A stretch of DNA of 6,387 nt from NCBI GenBank assembly GCA_905215835.1, contig CAJMRR010000119.1, positions 1 to 6,387 of the forward strand, in the 5' to 3' direction. This DNA is from an uncultured bacterium. GTDB lineage: Bacteria > Actinomycetota > Coriobacteriia > Coriobacteriales > Coriobacteriaceae. The notes below the pieces were generated by a model that saw only the letters and a list, made by a program, of their open reading frames with translations, was not told where the DNA came from and searched no databases. The translations under genes and the position numbers were made by a program. Positions 1-5,934 of this stretch are shown in pieces; within the stretch, counting starts at the first letter, position 1; the number at the start of each line of letters is the position of its first letter.

Positions 1-447
1 GTGCGACAGCAGTTTAAAGACATATGCCGCCACAAGTAGATCCATGTGTGCCGTGTCGAGCCCACTGCCCACCAGGGCAAGCGCTCGCTGCGTTATAGCA
101 AAGGTGAACGGGTCCTCGGCGTCCTCGAACGAGCACACGCGCGCGACCTCGGCGATCGCGCTTGCCGCGCATGTCGTCTCGTAATCGGGCGGAACGCCGA
201 GCGGAGCCTCCATAAGCTCGGCCTGGGAAACCACGTCGAGCGACCGTCCATGCGCAAGCAGCATATCGACGGTACAGAACAGCTCGCAGCGCGCCGCCAA
301 CCGCCCGCCGGGCTTACGCGCACCCTTTGCCACGGCACGAACCTGCCGACCCCGCTCGTCAAGCATCGTCAGGATCAGGTCGGTCTCTTTGAGCTTCGTC
401 TTGTCGAGGACGAGCACCTTGGTGCGATATGTCCGGGAGCCTGCCAT
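1..447 (-). CDS. recO: RecO, DNA repair protein (5' part, cut by window edge)
   Basis: RecO loads RecA onto SSB-coated single-stranded DNA together with RecR in the RecFOR recombinational repair pathway; it acts in the cytoplasm on the chromosome. I translated the open frame from the ATG at 447 to base 1: 149 codons without a stop, about the first 60% of a usual ~240-residue RecO. The N-terminus begins MAGSRTYRTKVLVLDKTKLK and continues with KETDLILTMLDERGR and VRAVAKGARKPGGRL, the typical RecO oligonucleotide-binding (OB) fold with its conserved G-R-x-x-A-x-x-KGARK segment. The helical domain and any zinc site lie outside the window. The start is 15 nt after the era stop; the only purine-rich SD (AAGGA, 460-464) is 12 nt from the ATG, rather far, but no better in-frame start is visible. 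recO directly after era is a widespread order and supports the call. Confidence 0.92.
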   Translation of the reverse strand, partial: MAGSRTYRTKVLVLDKTKLKETDLILTMLDERGRQVRAVAKGARKPGGRLAARCELFCTVDMLLAHGRSLDVVSQAELMEAPLGVPPDYETTCAASAIAEVARVCSFEDAEDPFTFAITQRALALVGSGLDTAHMDLLVAAYVFKLLSH

Positions 448-459
448 GCGTGCCGCGCG

Positions 460-464
460 TCCTT
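460..464 (-). promoter_or_regulatory. recO ribosome binding site, long spacing
   Basis: AAGGA on the minus strand, overlapping the TAA stop of era (463-465). The spacing to the recO ATG at 447 is 12 nt, longer than the 5-7 nt at most other junctions here. RecO initiation may therefore depend partly on ribosomes finishing era. Confidence 0.5.
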
Positions 465-1530
465 AGTCCTCGGCGTTGTAGCCAAAGCGGCGAATCTGGG
501 CCTCGTCGTCACGCCAGCCGGCCTTGACCTTCACGTCCAGCTCCAAAAAGACCTGGGTGCCAAAGATACGCTCAAGATCGCGACGGGCGTCGATACCGAT
601 ATGCTTGATCATCTCGCCGCCCTTACCGATGATGATGCCCTTTTGGCCCTCGCGCTCGACGTAAATGGTGGCGTGCACACGCAGTACCTTCTTGGTCTGC
701 TCGAGCGCATCGCAGATCACGCCCACGGAGTGCGGGATCTCGTCACGGGTGCGGCGCAGAACCTTCTCGCGCACAAACTCGGCCACAAGGGTCTCGTCGG
801 AAGCGTCGGTACCCATGTCCTCGGGGAACCAACGCGGACCCTCGGGCAAAAAGTGCGCAACGGTATCGATAAAGGCATCGACGTTGAAGTTCTTGACCGA
901 CGACGTCACGATCTCGTCGTCATATTCCATGAGCTCGTGGGCGGCCTTGAGCTGTTCCATAACCTGGGCGGGATCGGCCTCATCGGCCTTGGTGAGCACC
1001 AGGACCTTTTTGGAACGAGCGTTCTTGACGCGTTCGGCAACCCAAGCGTCTCCCCTGCCGATCGGCTTGGTGGCATCAATCAAAAACGCGACGACATCGA
1101 CATCGTTCAGCTCGAACAACGCGCTCTTGTTGAGCTCGGATCCCAGACCGTCCTTGGGCTTATGAATACCCGGGGTATCGACAAAGACCAGCTGGTAGCC
1201 GGGACGGTTGACGACGGCGCGCATGCGGCGGCGGGTCGTCTGGGCCACCGGTGAGGTGATGGCGACCTTCTTGCCATAGCAGGCATTAAGCAGCGTGGAC
1301 TTGCCGGCGTTGGGGCGTCCGACCAGGGCCACGAAGCCGCTGCGAAAACCAGGCTCAACGTCGCCAAAGCCCGCGAGGTTGTCGTCCTCGTCGCACAGGG
1401 CGTCGAGCTCCTCATCGCTCATGCCCTCAAACGGATCGAACTCCTCGACATCCTCGAGCCCCTCGGTATCCACCGCGTCCAAAGTCTCGTCGTCCAGGAT
1501 CTCATCGGTAGGCTGCATATTGTCGGACAT
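463..1530 (-). CDS. era: GTPase Era with acidic N-terminal extension
   Basis: Era is a GTPase that binds the 3' end of 16S rRNA and assists late 30S assembly. The 355-residue product has a GTPase domain: P-loop GRPNAGKST (71-79), switch I region with QTT (97-99), DTPG (118-121), TKAD (180-183) in place of NKxD, and SSVK (210-213) as the G5 loop. The C-terminal KH domain begins near residue 252 with EFVREKVLRRT and DEIPHSV, and carries the RNA-binding GIIIGKGG (298-305). TKxD is, to my knowledge, usual in actinobacterial Era. Family length is about 300; the surplus is an N-terminal extension of ~60 residues with about 25 Asp/Glu and no Lys or Arg before R63. The ATG at 1530 is preceded by AAAGGG with 6-nt spacing and lies 12 nt after dgkA, so the extension appears to be translated. 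The internal ATG at residue 37 lacks a well-spaced SD. recO follows after 15 nt. Confidence 0.96.
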   Translation of the reverse strand: MSDNMQPTDEILDDETLDAVDTEGLEDVEEFDPFEGMSDEELDALCDEDDNLAGFGDVEPGFRSGFVALVGRPNAGKSTLLNACYGKKVAITSPVAQTTRRRMRAVVNRPGYQLVFVDTPGIHKPKDGLGSELNKSALFELNDVDVVAFLIDATKPIGRGDAWVAERVKNARSKKVLVLTKADEADPAQVMEQLKAAHELMEYDDEIVTSSVKNFNVDAFIDTVAHFLPEGPRWFPEDMGTDASDETLVAEFVREKVLRRTRDEIPHSVGVICDALEQTKKVLRVHATIYVEREGQKGIIIGKGGEMIKHIGIDARRDLERIFGTQVFLELDVKVKAGWRDDEAQIRRFGYNAED

Positions 1531-1542
1531 GGGAATCCCTTT

Positions 1543-1920
1543 CTAAATAAAGCCGAGCGCGTGGGCAAATACCAGCACGCCCACAATCGCGGCGGTGATG
1601 GAAAGAATGTATACAGAGGCGGCGGCGATGTCCTTCGCACGCTTGGCCAGCGGATGGAGCTCCTGGGTCGCCAGGTCGACGATAGCCTCCATAGCGGTGT
1701 TGCACAGCTCGCCGTGAATCACCAGGCCGCAACAGATGATAATCGTGGCCCACTCGGCAATGTCGAGGCCCACGATACAGCCAGCAATGACGGTGCACAC
1801 GCCCGCCACGAGCATGACCTTAATGTTGCGCTCGGTCTTGACGGCGGTGACGAAGCCCTCCATGGCGTAGGAAAACGACTTTAAGAAGGACGGATGGTCC
1901 TTGTTCGATCCGGGAATCAT
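1543..1920 (-). CDS. dgkA: Diacylglycerol/undecaprenol kinase, DgkA family
   Basis: This small integral membrane kinase phosphorylates a lipid alcohol with ATP. Gram-positive members mostly act on undecaprenol to refill the carrier pool for cell-wall synthesis, while Gram-negative ones act on diacylglycerol; the sequence alone does not decide the substrate. At 125 residues it has normal family length. An amphipathic N-terminus (KSFSYAMEGF) leads to the conserved TERN (29-32). Hydrophobic segments lie near 35-52, 57-70 and 99-123. The family signature is complete: E71, N74-T75-A76, E78 and V81-D82, followed by LHPLAKRAKD (88-97). There is no fused PAP2 phosphatase domain. The ATG has AGGAG (1927-1931) at 6-nt spacing, overlapping the ybeY stop. 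Placement between ybeY and era resembles Firmicutes, although the cdd gene often found after dgkA there is absent. Confidence 0.94.
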   Translation of the reverse strand: MIPGSNKDHPSFLKSFSYAMEGFVTAVKTERNIKVMLVAGVCTVIAGCIVGLDIAEWATIIICCGLVIHGELCNTAMEAIVDLATQELHPLAKRAKDIAAASVYILSITAAIVGVLVFAHALGFI

Positions 1921-1926
1921 AGACGG

Positions 1927-1932
1927 CTCCTA
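1927..1932 (-). promoter_or_regulatory. dgkA ribosome binding site fused to the ybeY stop codon
   Basis: The minus-strand TAGGAG contains both the ybeY stop TAG (1930-1932) and the SD of dgkA, 6 nt before its ATG. A ribosome terminating on ybeY sits directly on the dgkA initiation region, which favours coupling. Confidence 0.7.
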
Positions 1933-2439
1933 GTCGTGGGCGTGGTTGGTGATGGGGCCGACGTGGACTAGCTTGGGGTCCTCGCCGCGCTCGAGCGCCA
2001 GATCGCGCAGGATGGCGTCCTCGCGGGCCTCCATGACCTCGGCCTCGTCGTCCTCGATATGGTCATAGCCCAGCAGGTGCAGCATGCCGTGTACGAGCAT
2101 CAGACGACACTCGTCAGCGGGGCTATTGCCAAAACCGGGGGCCTGACGGGCAATAACCTGCGGGGCCAAGATGATATCGCCGAGCTCGAGCGTCTCGTCG
2201 GCGGGAATATCCTCGTCAAAGGCCGAGTCGCATTCAAACGAGAGCACATCGGTGGTGCGGTCGATACCGCGCCACTCGTGGTTGAGCTCGTGCATCTCGT
2301 CCTCGTCGACATACGAAAGGGAAATCTCGACTTCACGCTCAACGCCCTCGGCGGCAAGCACAACCTCGCAGATGTGCTCCACCTCCTGCGCGTCGAGCAG
2401 CGTATCGAGCTCGGCATCGTTGCTGATCAATACACTCAA
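1930..2439 (-). CDS. ybeY: Endoribonuclease YbeY (rRNA maturation factor)
   Basis: YbeY is a zinc-dependent single-strand endoribonuclease involved in 16S rRNA 3'-end maturation and ribosome quality control. The 169-residue product contains the family's metal motif HGMLHLLGYDH (117-127); H117, H121 and H127 are the expected zinc ligands. Upstream lie the conserved R57, the RTTDVLSF stretch (61-68) and LGDIILAP (86-93). The N-terminal ~45 residues are acidic, as is the stretch 71-85. The start is TTG at 2439: it matches the usual beginning of the family (short strand M-x-V-x-I-S-N), has AAAGGAG at 5-nt spacing, and overlaps the phoH stop as TTGA, a 4-nt overlap typical of coupled genes. A second in-frame TTG three codons later has a less suitable distance. 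phoH-ybeY adjacency is a classic pair, and era downstream also acts at the 16S rRNA 3' end. Confidence 0.96.
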   Translation of the reverse strand: MSVLISNDAELDTLLDAQEVEHICEVVLAAEGVEREVEISLSYVDEDEMHELNHEWRGIDRTTDVLSFECDSAFDEDIPADETLELGDIILAPQVIARQAPGFGNSPADECRLMLVHGMLHLLGYDHIEDDEAEVMEAREDAILRDLALERGEDPKLVHVGPITNHAHD

Positions 2440-3422
2440 CGGGACTCCTTTCGGTCACGTACGCGCTTCTCGCGCACATCATCATAAGTATCGTATGCCT
2501 CGACGATACGTCCCACCAGGGCATGGCGCACCACGTCGGCGCGCTCCAGGTGTGCAAACGCCACATCGTCGACACGGCCCAAAATCTTCTCAGCATCCGC
2601 CAAGCCACCACGACGACCCACCAGGTCGCGCTGGCTCAGGTCGCCGGTGATCACGAACTTGGAGTTGAACCCAAGGCGTGTCAGGAACATCTTCATCTGC
2701 TCGGGCGTGGTATTTTGCGCCTCGTCGAGCACCACGAAGGCATCACTCAGCGTGCGGCCGCGCATGTAGGCAAGCGGGGCGATCTCGATCACGCCACGCT
2801 CCATAAGCTCATCGGTGCGCTCGCGATCCATCATGTCAAAAAGGGCGTCGTAGAGCGGACGCATGTAGGGGTCGATCTTTTCCTCAAGGGTACCGGGCAA
2901 AAAGCCCAGATTCTCCCCCGCCTCGACAACCGGACGCGTCAAGATCAAACGGCCCACCTCGTGACGCTTGAGCGCGGCAACGGCGAGCGCCATGGCCAGA
3001 TAGGTCTTACCGGTACCGGCAGGACCCAAGCCAAACGTGATGGTATGCGAGCGAATGGCATCCACGTAGCGCTTTTGCCCGAGCGTCTTGGGACGAATGA
3101 CGCGGCCGCGATACGAAAGCAGCACGTCATCGCGAAGCGACGTAGCCTCGTGCTCACCGTCGCGCAAGACGGCCAGGCAGCGAGAGACATCGTCGGCAGA
3201 CAGCGTGCGCCCGGCGGCCGCCTCGCGAAAAGCGTGCTCGAAAAAGCGCGCCACGAGTTCGACCTCGTCCGGGTCGCCGCTCACGGCGATGCTATCGCCA
3301 CGGGCGACCACGTGAGCGCGAACCAAGCTCTCGAGCACGCGAAGGACGCCGTCGCCGGCGCCCAAAACACACGAGGGATCAATTCCCTCGGGAACGGTAA
3401 GTCTAATCTTCGAGGCTTCCAT
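2436..3422 (-). CDS. phoH: PhoH family ATPase (YbeZ type)
   Basis: A cytoplasmic P-loop ATPase of the PhoH/YbeZ family. The precise function is not settled; members are commonly linked to RNA metabolism and encoded beside ybeY. The 328-residue product has an N-terminal region with RGDSIAVSGDPDEV (41-54), then the LGQKRYVDAI helix (114-123), Walker A GPAGTGKT (133-140), ILTRPVVEAGENLGFLPG (160-177), Walker B with VVLDEAQN (230-237), and a sensor-like VITGDLSQRDL (257-267). Length and motif order are normal. I chose the ATG at 3422 because MEASKIRLTVPEG matches the family's usual opening. It is preceded by GGAGG only 3 nt away, an unusually tight spacing, and lies 20 nt inside the 3' end of mtaB. 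The open frame extends further up to 3527, but that part overlaps mtaB and has no SD. The gene ends in TGA within the TTGA overlap with ybeY. Confidence 0.94.
   Translation of the reverse strand: MEASKIRLTVPEGIDPSCVLGAGDGVLRVLESLVRAHVVARGDSIAVSGDPDEVELVARFFEHAFREAAAGRTLSADDVSRCLAVLRDGEHEATSLRDDVLLSYRGRVIRPKTLGQKRYVDAIRSHTITFGLGPAGTGKTYLAMALAVAALKRHEVGRLILTRPVVEAGENLGFLPGTLEEKIDPYMRPLYDALFDMMDRERTDELMERGVIEIAPLAYMRGRTLSDAFVVLDEAQNTTPEQMKMFLTRLGFNSKFVITGDLSQRDLVGRRGGLADAEKILGRVDDVAFAHLERADVVRHALVGRIVEAYDTYDDVREKRVRDRKESR
2445..2451 (-). promoter_or_regulatory. ybeY ribosome binding site deciding a TTG start
   Basis: AAAGGAG on the minus strand, inside the last codons of phoH, 5 nt before the TTG at 2437-2439. 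It is the strongest SD near the gene and supports the rare TTG start over the TTG three codons further in. Confidence 0.75.
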
Positions 3423-4695
3423 GAACCTCCCTGCGTGCATGGACCAAGCCGGAATCATCGACTCCGATGATAGCAACATCGAGCAGGCACGGGGCTGTAA
3501 GTCCACAGGTATCGTCAAGACGGGCATGATGGAACGAGCCGAGCGTCAGGTTGTCACCATACTCGAGCACGGCACGCTCGACCGTGCCCACGCGACGACG
3601 AGCGTCGGCAATAGCGAGCTCCTGTGCGGCGGCTCGCATACGACGGCTGCGCTCGGCCATAACCTCGGGCGGCACCTGGTCGGGCATATCGGCGGCAAGG
3701 GTGCCGGGACGCTTGCTGTAGCGGAACACGTGCATACGCGAGAAACCAACACGGCGACACAGAGCCAGCGACTCCTCGAACTCCTCGTCCGTCTCACCAG
3801 GAAAACCGACAATGACATCGCACGAAAGGGACGCCTGGGGCAAGTTGGCGCGAATCATACGCACCGTGTCCTCAAAGGCCTCGGCGCTATAGGGACGGCC
3901 CATGCGATGCAGGGTCGCCGTGCAGCCGGACTGCACGGGCAGGTGCAAAAACGGGGCGATACGCTGCGGGTAGCGCGCCATAACCTTAAGCAGGCGCTCG
4001 GAGATATCCATGGGCTCGACCGAGGAAATGCGCACATGCGGAATAGACGTGCGCTCCATGATGGCCTCGAGCAGCTCATCGATTTCGACGTGCTCGTCGG
4101 TCGCGCTCTTGCCATCGTAGGCACCCAGGTTCACACCGGTCAGCACCACCTCGGGCACGCCGGCCTCCTGGGCCTCGCGAACTTGCTCGAGCACGGACTC
4201 GACGGGCACGGAGCGCTCGGGGCCGCGCGCCTTCCACACAATGCAATAGGTGCAGCGATGGTTGCAGCCGTCCTGAATCTTCACGCCCAGGCGAGAGCGA
4301 CCGAGCGCATCGACCACCTCACCATCGCTGCAGGCGGGAACGCTATCGGACTCAACGCCCAGCACCTCGCAGACACGATCGGCGACATCGATCTTGGACG
4401 GCTCGGCGATCACGCGATCCGAAAGCTCCAGCAGCTCCTCGGGATGCAAATTGACCACGCATCCGGTCACGAGCACATAGGGCTCGTTTGGATGGGCCAG
4501 CGCATGACGGACGGCCTTACGGGTCTTGGCCTCGGCCTCGCCCGTAACGGCACAGGTGTTAATGACGATCAGATCGGCATCCTGGGGATCCACAATAGCA
4601 AAGCCCAGACGCATAAGATCGGCAGTGATACGGTCAGACTCAACCCGGTTGACGCGGCAGCCGAGGTTGACGACGGAAATATGGGGTGCGAGCAC
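3403..4695 (-). CDS. mtaB: tRNA (t6A37) methylthiotransferase MtaB
   Basis: MtaB is a radical-SAM enzyme that converts t6A to ms2t6A at position 37 of ANN-decoding tRNAs, using two iron-sulfur clusters. The 430-residue product shows the N-terminal UPF0004 domain with cluster cysteines C13 (NLGCRVNRVES), C48 (INTCAVT) and C79 (VTGCVVN). The radical-SAM motif C144-x3-C148-x2-C151 follows in QDGCNHRCTYCIVWKARG, with later LTGVNLGAYDG, HLPVQSGC and DVIVGFPGETDEEF blocks. The last ~65 residues are a divergent TRAM-like tail. NLGC-R-VN (rather than the TxGCQMN of MiaB) and TGVNLGAY favour MtaB over MiaB or RimO. The start is GTG at 4695 with AAGGAG at 5-nt spacing, overlapping the dnaJ stop. Its 3' end overlaps phoH by 20 nt. 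Confidence 0.92.
   Translation of the reverse strand: MLAPHISVVNLGCRVNRVESDRITADLMRLGFAIVDPQDADLIVINTCAVTGEAEAKTRKAVRHALAHPNEPYVLVTGCVVNLHPEELLELSDRVIAEPSKIDVADRVCEVLGVESDSVPACSDGEVVDALGRSRLGVKIQDGCNHRCTYCIVWKARGPERSVPVESVLEQVREAQEAGVPEVVLTGVNLGAYDGKSATDEHVEIDELLEAIMERTSIPHVRISSVEPMDISERLLKVMARYPQRIAPFLHLPVQSGCTATLHRMGRPYSAEAFEDTVRMIRANLPQASLSCDVIVGFPGETDEEFEESLALCRRVGFSRMHVFRYSKRPGTLAADMPDQVPPEVMAERSRRMRAAAQELAIADARRRVGTVERAVLEYGDNLTLGSFHHARLDDTCGLTAPCLLDVAIIGVDDSGLVHARREVHGSLED
3426..3430 (-). promoter_or_regulatory. phoH ribosome binding site with very short spacing
   Basis: GGAGG on the minus strand inside the mtaB coding region, only 3 nt before the phoH ATG at 3420-3422. It is the only SD-like sequence near a plausible start. 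Short spacing usually lowers initiation, so phoH translation may rely on ribosomes ending mtaB 20 nt downstream. Confidence 0.5.
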
Positions 4696-4700
4696 GCGGG

Positions 4701-4707
4701 CTCCTTA
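4701..4707 (-). promoter_or_regulatory. mtaB ribosome binding site fused to the dnaJ stop codon
   Basis: TAAGGAG on the minus strand joins the dnaJ stop TAA (4705-4707) to the SD AAGGAG (4701-4706), 5 nt before the GTG start of mtaB. It supports the GTG start and suggests coupled translation. Confidence 0.7.
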
Positions 4708-5853
4708 ATCGAGGATATCGTCGAGGGCACTCTTGATACGGTCGGTCACCGACTTCTTACCAGAAGCGACGTCATCGCCCATCTCATCGGCAAAAGCACG
4801 GAGCAGTTCGCGTTGCTTATTGGAAAGATTGGTGGGAACGACCACGCGCAGCTGCACGATCAGGCGGCCACGCGAACCGCCACCGCCAATGCGCGGCATG
4901 CCGTAATTATTGACGCTCACGGTGTCGCCGTACTGGGCGCCGGCGGGAACCGTCACCTTAACGACCTCGTCGGGCATAATGCCCTCGACCTCGATCTCGC
5001 AGCCGAGCGCAGCCTGTGCAATCGAGATATCGCTCACCAGGTACAGGTCGTCACCGTTGCGCTTAAAGCGCTCATGGTCGGCAACACGCACGTTGACAAT
5101 CAGGTCGCCCGAGGGCTCGCCGCGAAGGCCGGCCTCGCCAAAGCCGCCCACACGCAGCTGGCGACCGGTCGAAACGCCGGCGGGAATATCGATGTCGATC
5201 TTCTCGTGCGAAGGCGTGCGGCCCTGACCGTCGCAGGTCTCACAGGGATGGTCGATAACCGTGCCCTCGCCATGGCAGTCGGGACAAGGCGAGGAAGACT
5301 GAACCTGGCCCAAGAACGAACGCTGAACCGTCGTGACGTAGCCCGTACCGTGGCAGCGGCCGCACTGCTTTTCCTGTGCGCCCTCTGCCCTACCGGTTCC
5401 ATTGCAGTCCTCGCAAGGAGCAAGGCGGTCATAGCTGATCGTCTTTTTGCAGCCGAGCGCCGCCTCCTCGAGCGTCACCGAAAGCGAGATGGCCATGTCG
5501 CGTCCGCGACGACGCTCACGACGGCTGCGGGCGCCACCGCCGGCACCGCCGCCAAAGAACGACGAGAACAAGTCGTCCATGCCCATGCCACCAAAGATAT
5601 CGTTGATATCGACATAGCCCGAACCACCAGGACCGTCGGCGGTGCCGTAACGGTCGTAATTAGCACGCTTCTGCTCATCGGAAAGAACGGAATAGGCCTC
5701 GTTGAGCTCCTTGAACTTGGCCTCGGCCTCGGGGTCGTCCGAAACGTCCGGATGTACGGTACGGGCCTTCTTTAGAAACGCGCGCTTAATCGTCCGCGCG
5801 TCGGCATCCCTGTCGACGCCAAGCACCTCGTAGTAATCCCTATTTTCCGACAC
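4705..5853 (-). CDS. dnaJ: Chaperone DnaJ (Hsp40, type A with four zinc motifs)
   Basis: DnaJ delivers unfolded clients to DnaK and stimulates its ATPase. With a GTG start at 5853 the product is 382 residues, normal for the family. Domains: J domain 6-70 with RDYYEVLGV and the catalytic HPD (34-36); a Gly/Phe-rich linker (~74-107) with DINDIFGGMGMDDLF; a basic patch RSRRERRRGRD (109-119); then the C-terminal domain interrupted by four CxxCxGxG zinc motifs at C147, C164, C190 and C204; then IPAG-type strands and a second C-terminal domain with VPAGAQYGD and GGGGSRGRL. The GTG has GGAAGGA at 7-nt spacing. A TTG 66 nt upstream would add 22 residues unlike any J-domain start and was not chosen. 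No CIRCE or HAIR heat-shock operator is visible upstream. dnaJ ahead of phoH, ybeY and era, without dnaK or grpE, suggests the DnaJ2-type locus of actinobacteria. mtaB follows after 9 nt. Confidence 0.96.
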   Translation of the reverse strand: MSENRDYYEVLGVDRDADARTIKRAFLKKARTVHPDVSDDPEAEAKFKELNEAYSVLSDEQKRANYDRYGTADGPGGSGYVDINDIFGGMGMDDLFSSFFGGGAGGGARSRRERRRGRDMAISLSVTLEEAALGCKKTISYDRLAPCEDCNGTGRAEGAQEKQCGRCHGTGYVTTVQRSFLGQVQSSSPCPDCHGEGTVIDHPCETCDGQGRTPSHEKIDIDIPAGVSTGRQLRVGGFGEAGLRGEPSGDLIVNVRVADHERFKRNGDDLYLVSDISIAQAALGCEIEVEGIMPDEVVKVTVPAGAQYGDTVSVNNYGMPRIGGGGSRGRLIVQLRVVVPTNLSNKQRELLRAFADEMGDDVASGKKSVTDRIKSALDDILD

Positions 5854-5860
5854 GACCGAA

Positions 5861-5867
5861 TCCTTCC
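5861..5867 (-). promoter_or_regulatory. dnaJ ribosome binding site deciding a GTG start
   Basis: GGAAGGA on the minus strand, 7 nt before the GTG at 5851-5853. It places the protein start six codons before the DYYEVLGV block of the J domain, matching known DnaJ N-termini. Confidence 0.7.
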
Positions 5868-5874
5868 GACTTTC

Positions 5875-5903
5875 ATTATTGTCACAGTGCGTCCTATACC
5901 CAA
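5875..5903 (-). promoter_or_regulatory. Candidate sigma-70 promoter in front of dnaJ
   Basis: On the minus strand TTGGGT (5898-5903, 3 of 6 consensus bases) is followed after 17 nt by AATAAT (5875-5880, 5 of 6). Transcription would begin near 5868, giving a very short leader that starts at the SD. The -35 match is weak, and the 81-nt gap could equally be read through from the upstream gene. Confidence 0.28.
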
Positions 5904-5934
5904 GCTGGGCTGGCCGCAAACAGAGGGTTTGATG

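Noticed and set aside
991..993. TKAD instead of NKxD in the Era G4 motif (codon 180) as a loss-of-function sign
   Set aside because: TKxD is used by other active GTPases such as EngB and, to my knowledge, by actinobacterial Era, so it is normal variation.
46..1254. 402-codon plus-strand open frame opposite recO and era
   Set aside because: Same shadow effect; it spans the junction of two real genes and has no recognisable motif or SD.
1314..1422. Internal ATG of era (codon 37) as the true start
   Set aside because: A GAGGG lies almost directly against it, too close to serve as an SD, while the upstream ATG has a well-spaced SD next to the dgkA stop.
2523..3470. 315-codon plus-strand open frame opposite phoH
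   Set aside because: Antisense shadow of a gene with complete Walker motifs; no coherent protein features.
3423..3527. Upstream ATG starts for PhoH at 3527 or 3440
   Set aside because: They would extend far into mtaB, add residues not typical of the family, and have no SD.
3421..5775. Very long plus-strand open frame (784 codons) opposite mtaB and dnaJ
   Set aside because: It mirrors two confidently identified genes; high GC at third codon positions suppresses stops on the opposite strand. The translation has no domain motif and is rich in His, Gly and Ala as expected of a shadow frame.
5854..5919. Alternative TTG start extending DnaJ by 22 residues
   Set aside because: The extra residues do not resemble a J-domain N-terminus, while the GTG at 5853 has a good SD and the usual distance to DYYEVLGV.
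5917..5931. CAAAC-GTTTG inverted repeat just after the membrane DnaJ-like gene as a terminator
   Set aside because: The stem is only 5 bp with few GC pairs and no T-tract follows.
5854..5934. CIRCE or HAIR heat-shock operator upstream of dnaJ
   Set aside because: I looked for TTAGCACTC-N9-GAGTGCTAA and CTTGAGT-N7-ACTCAAG type repeats and found neither.
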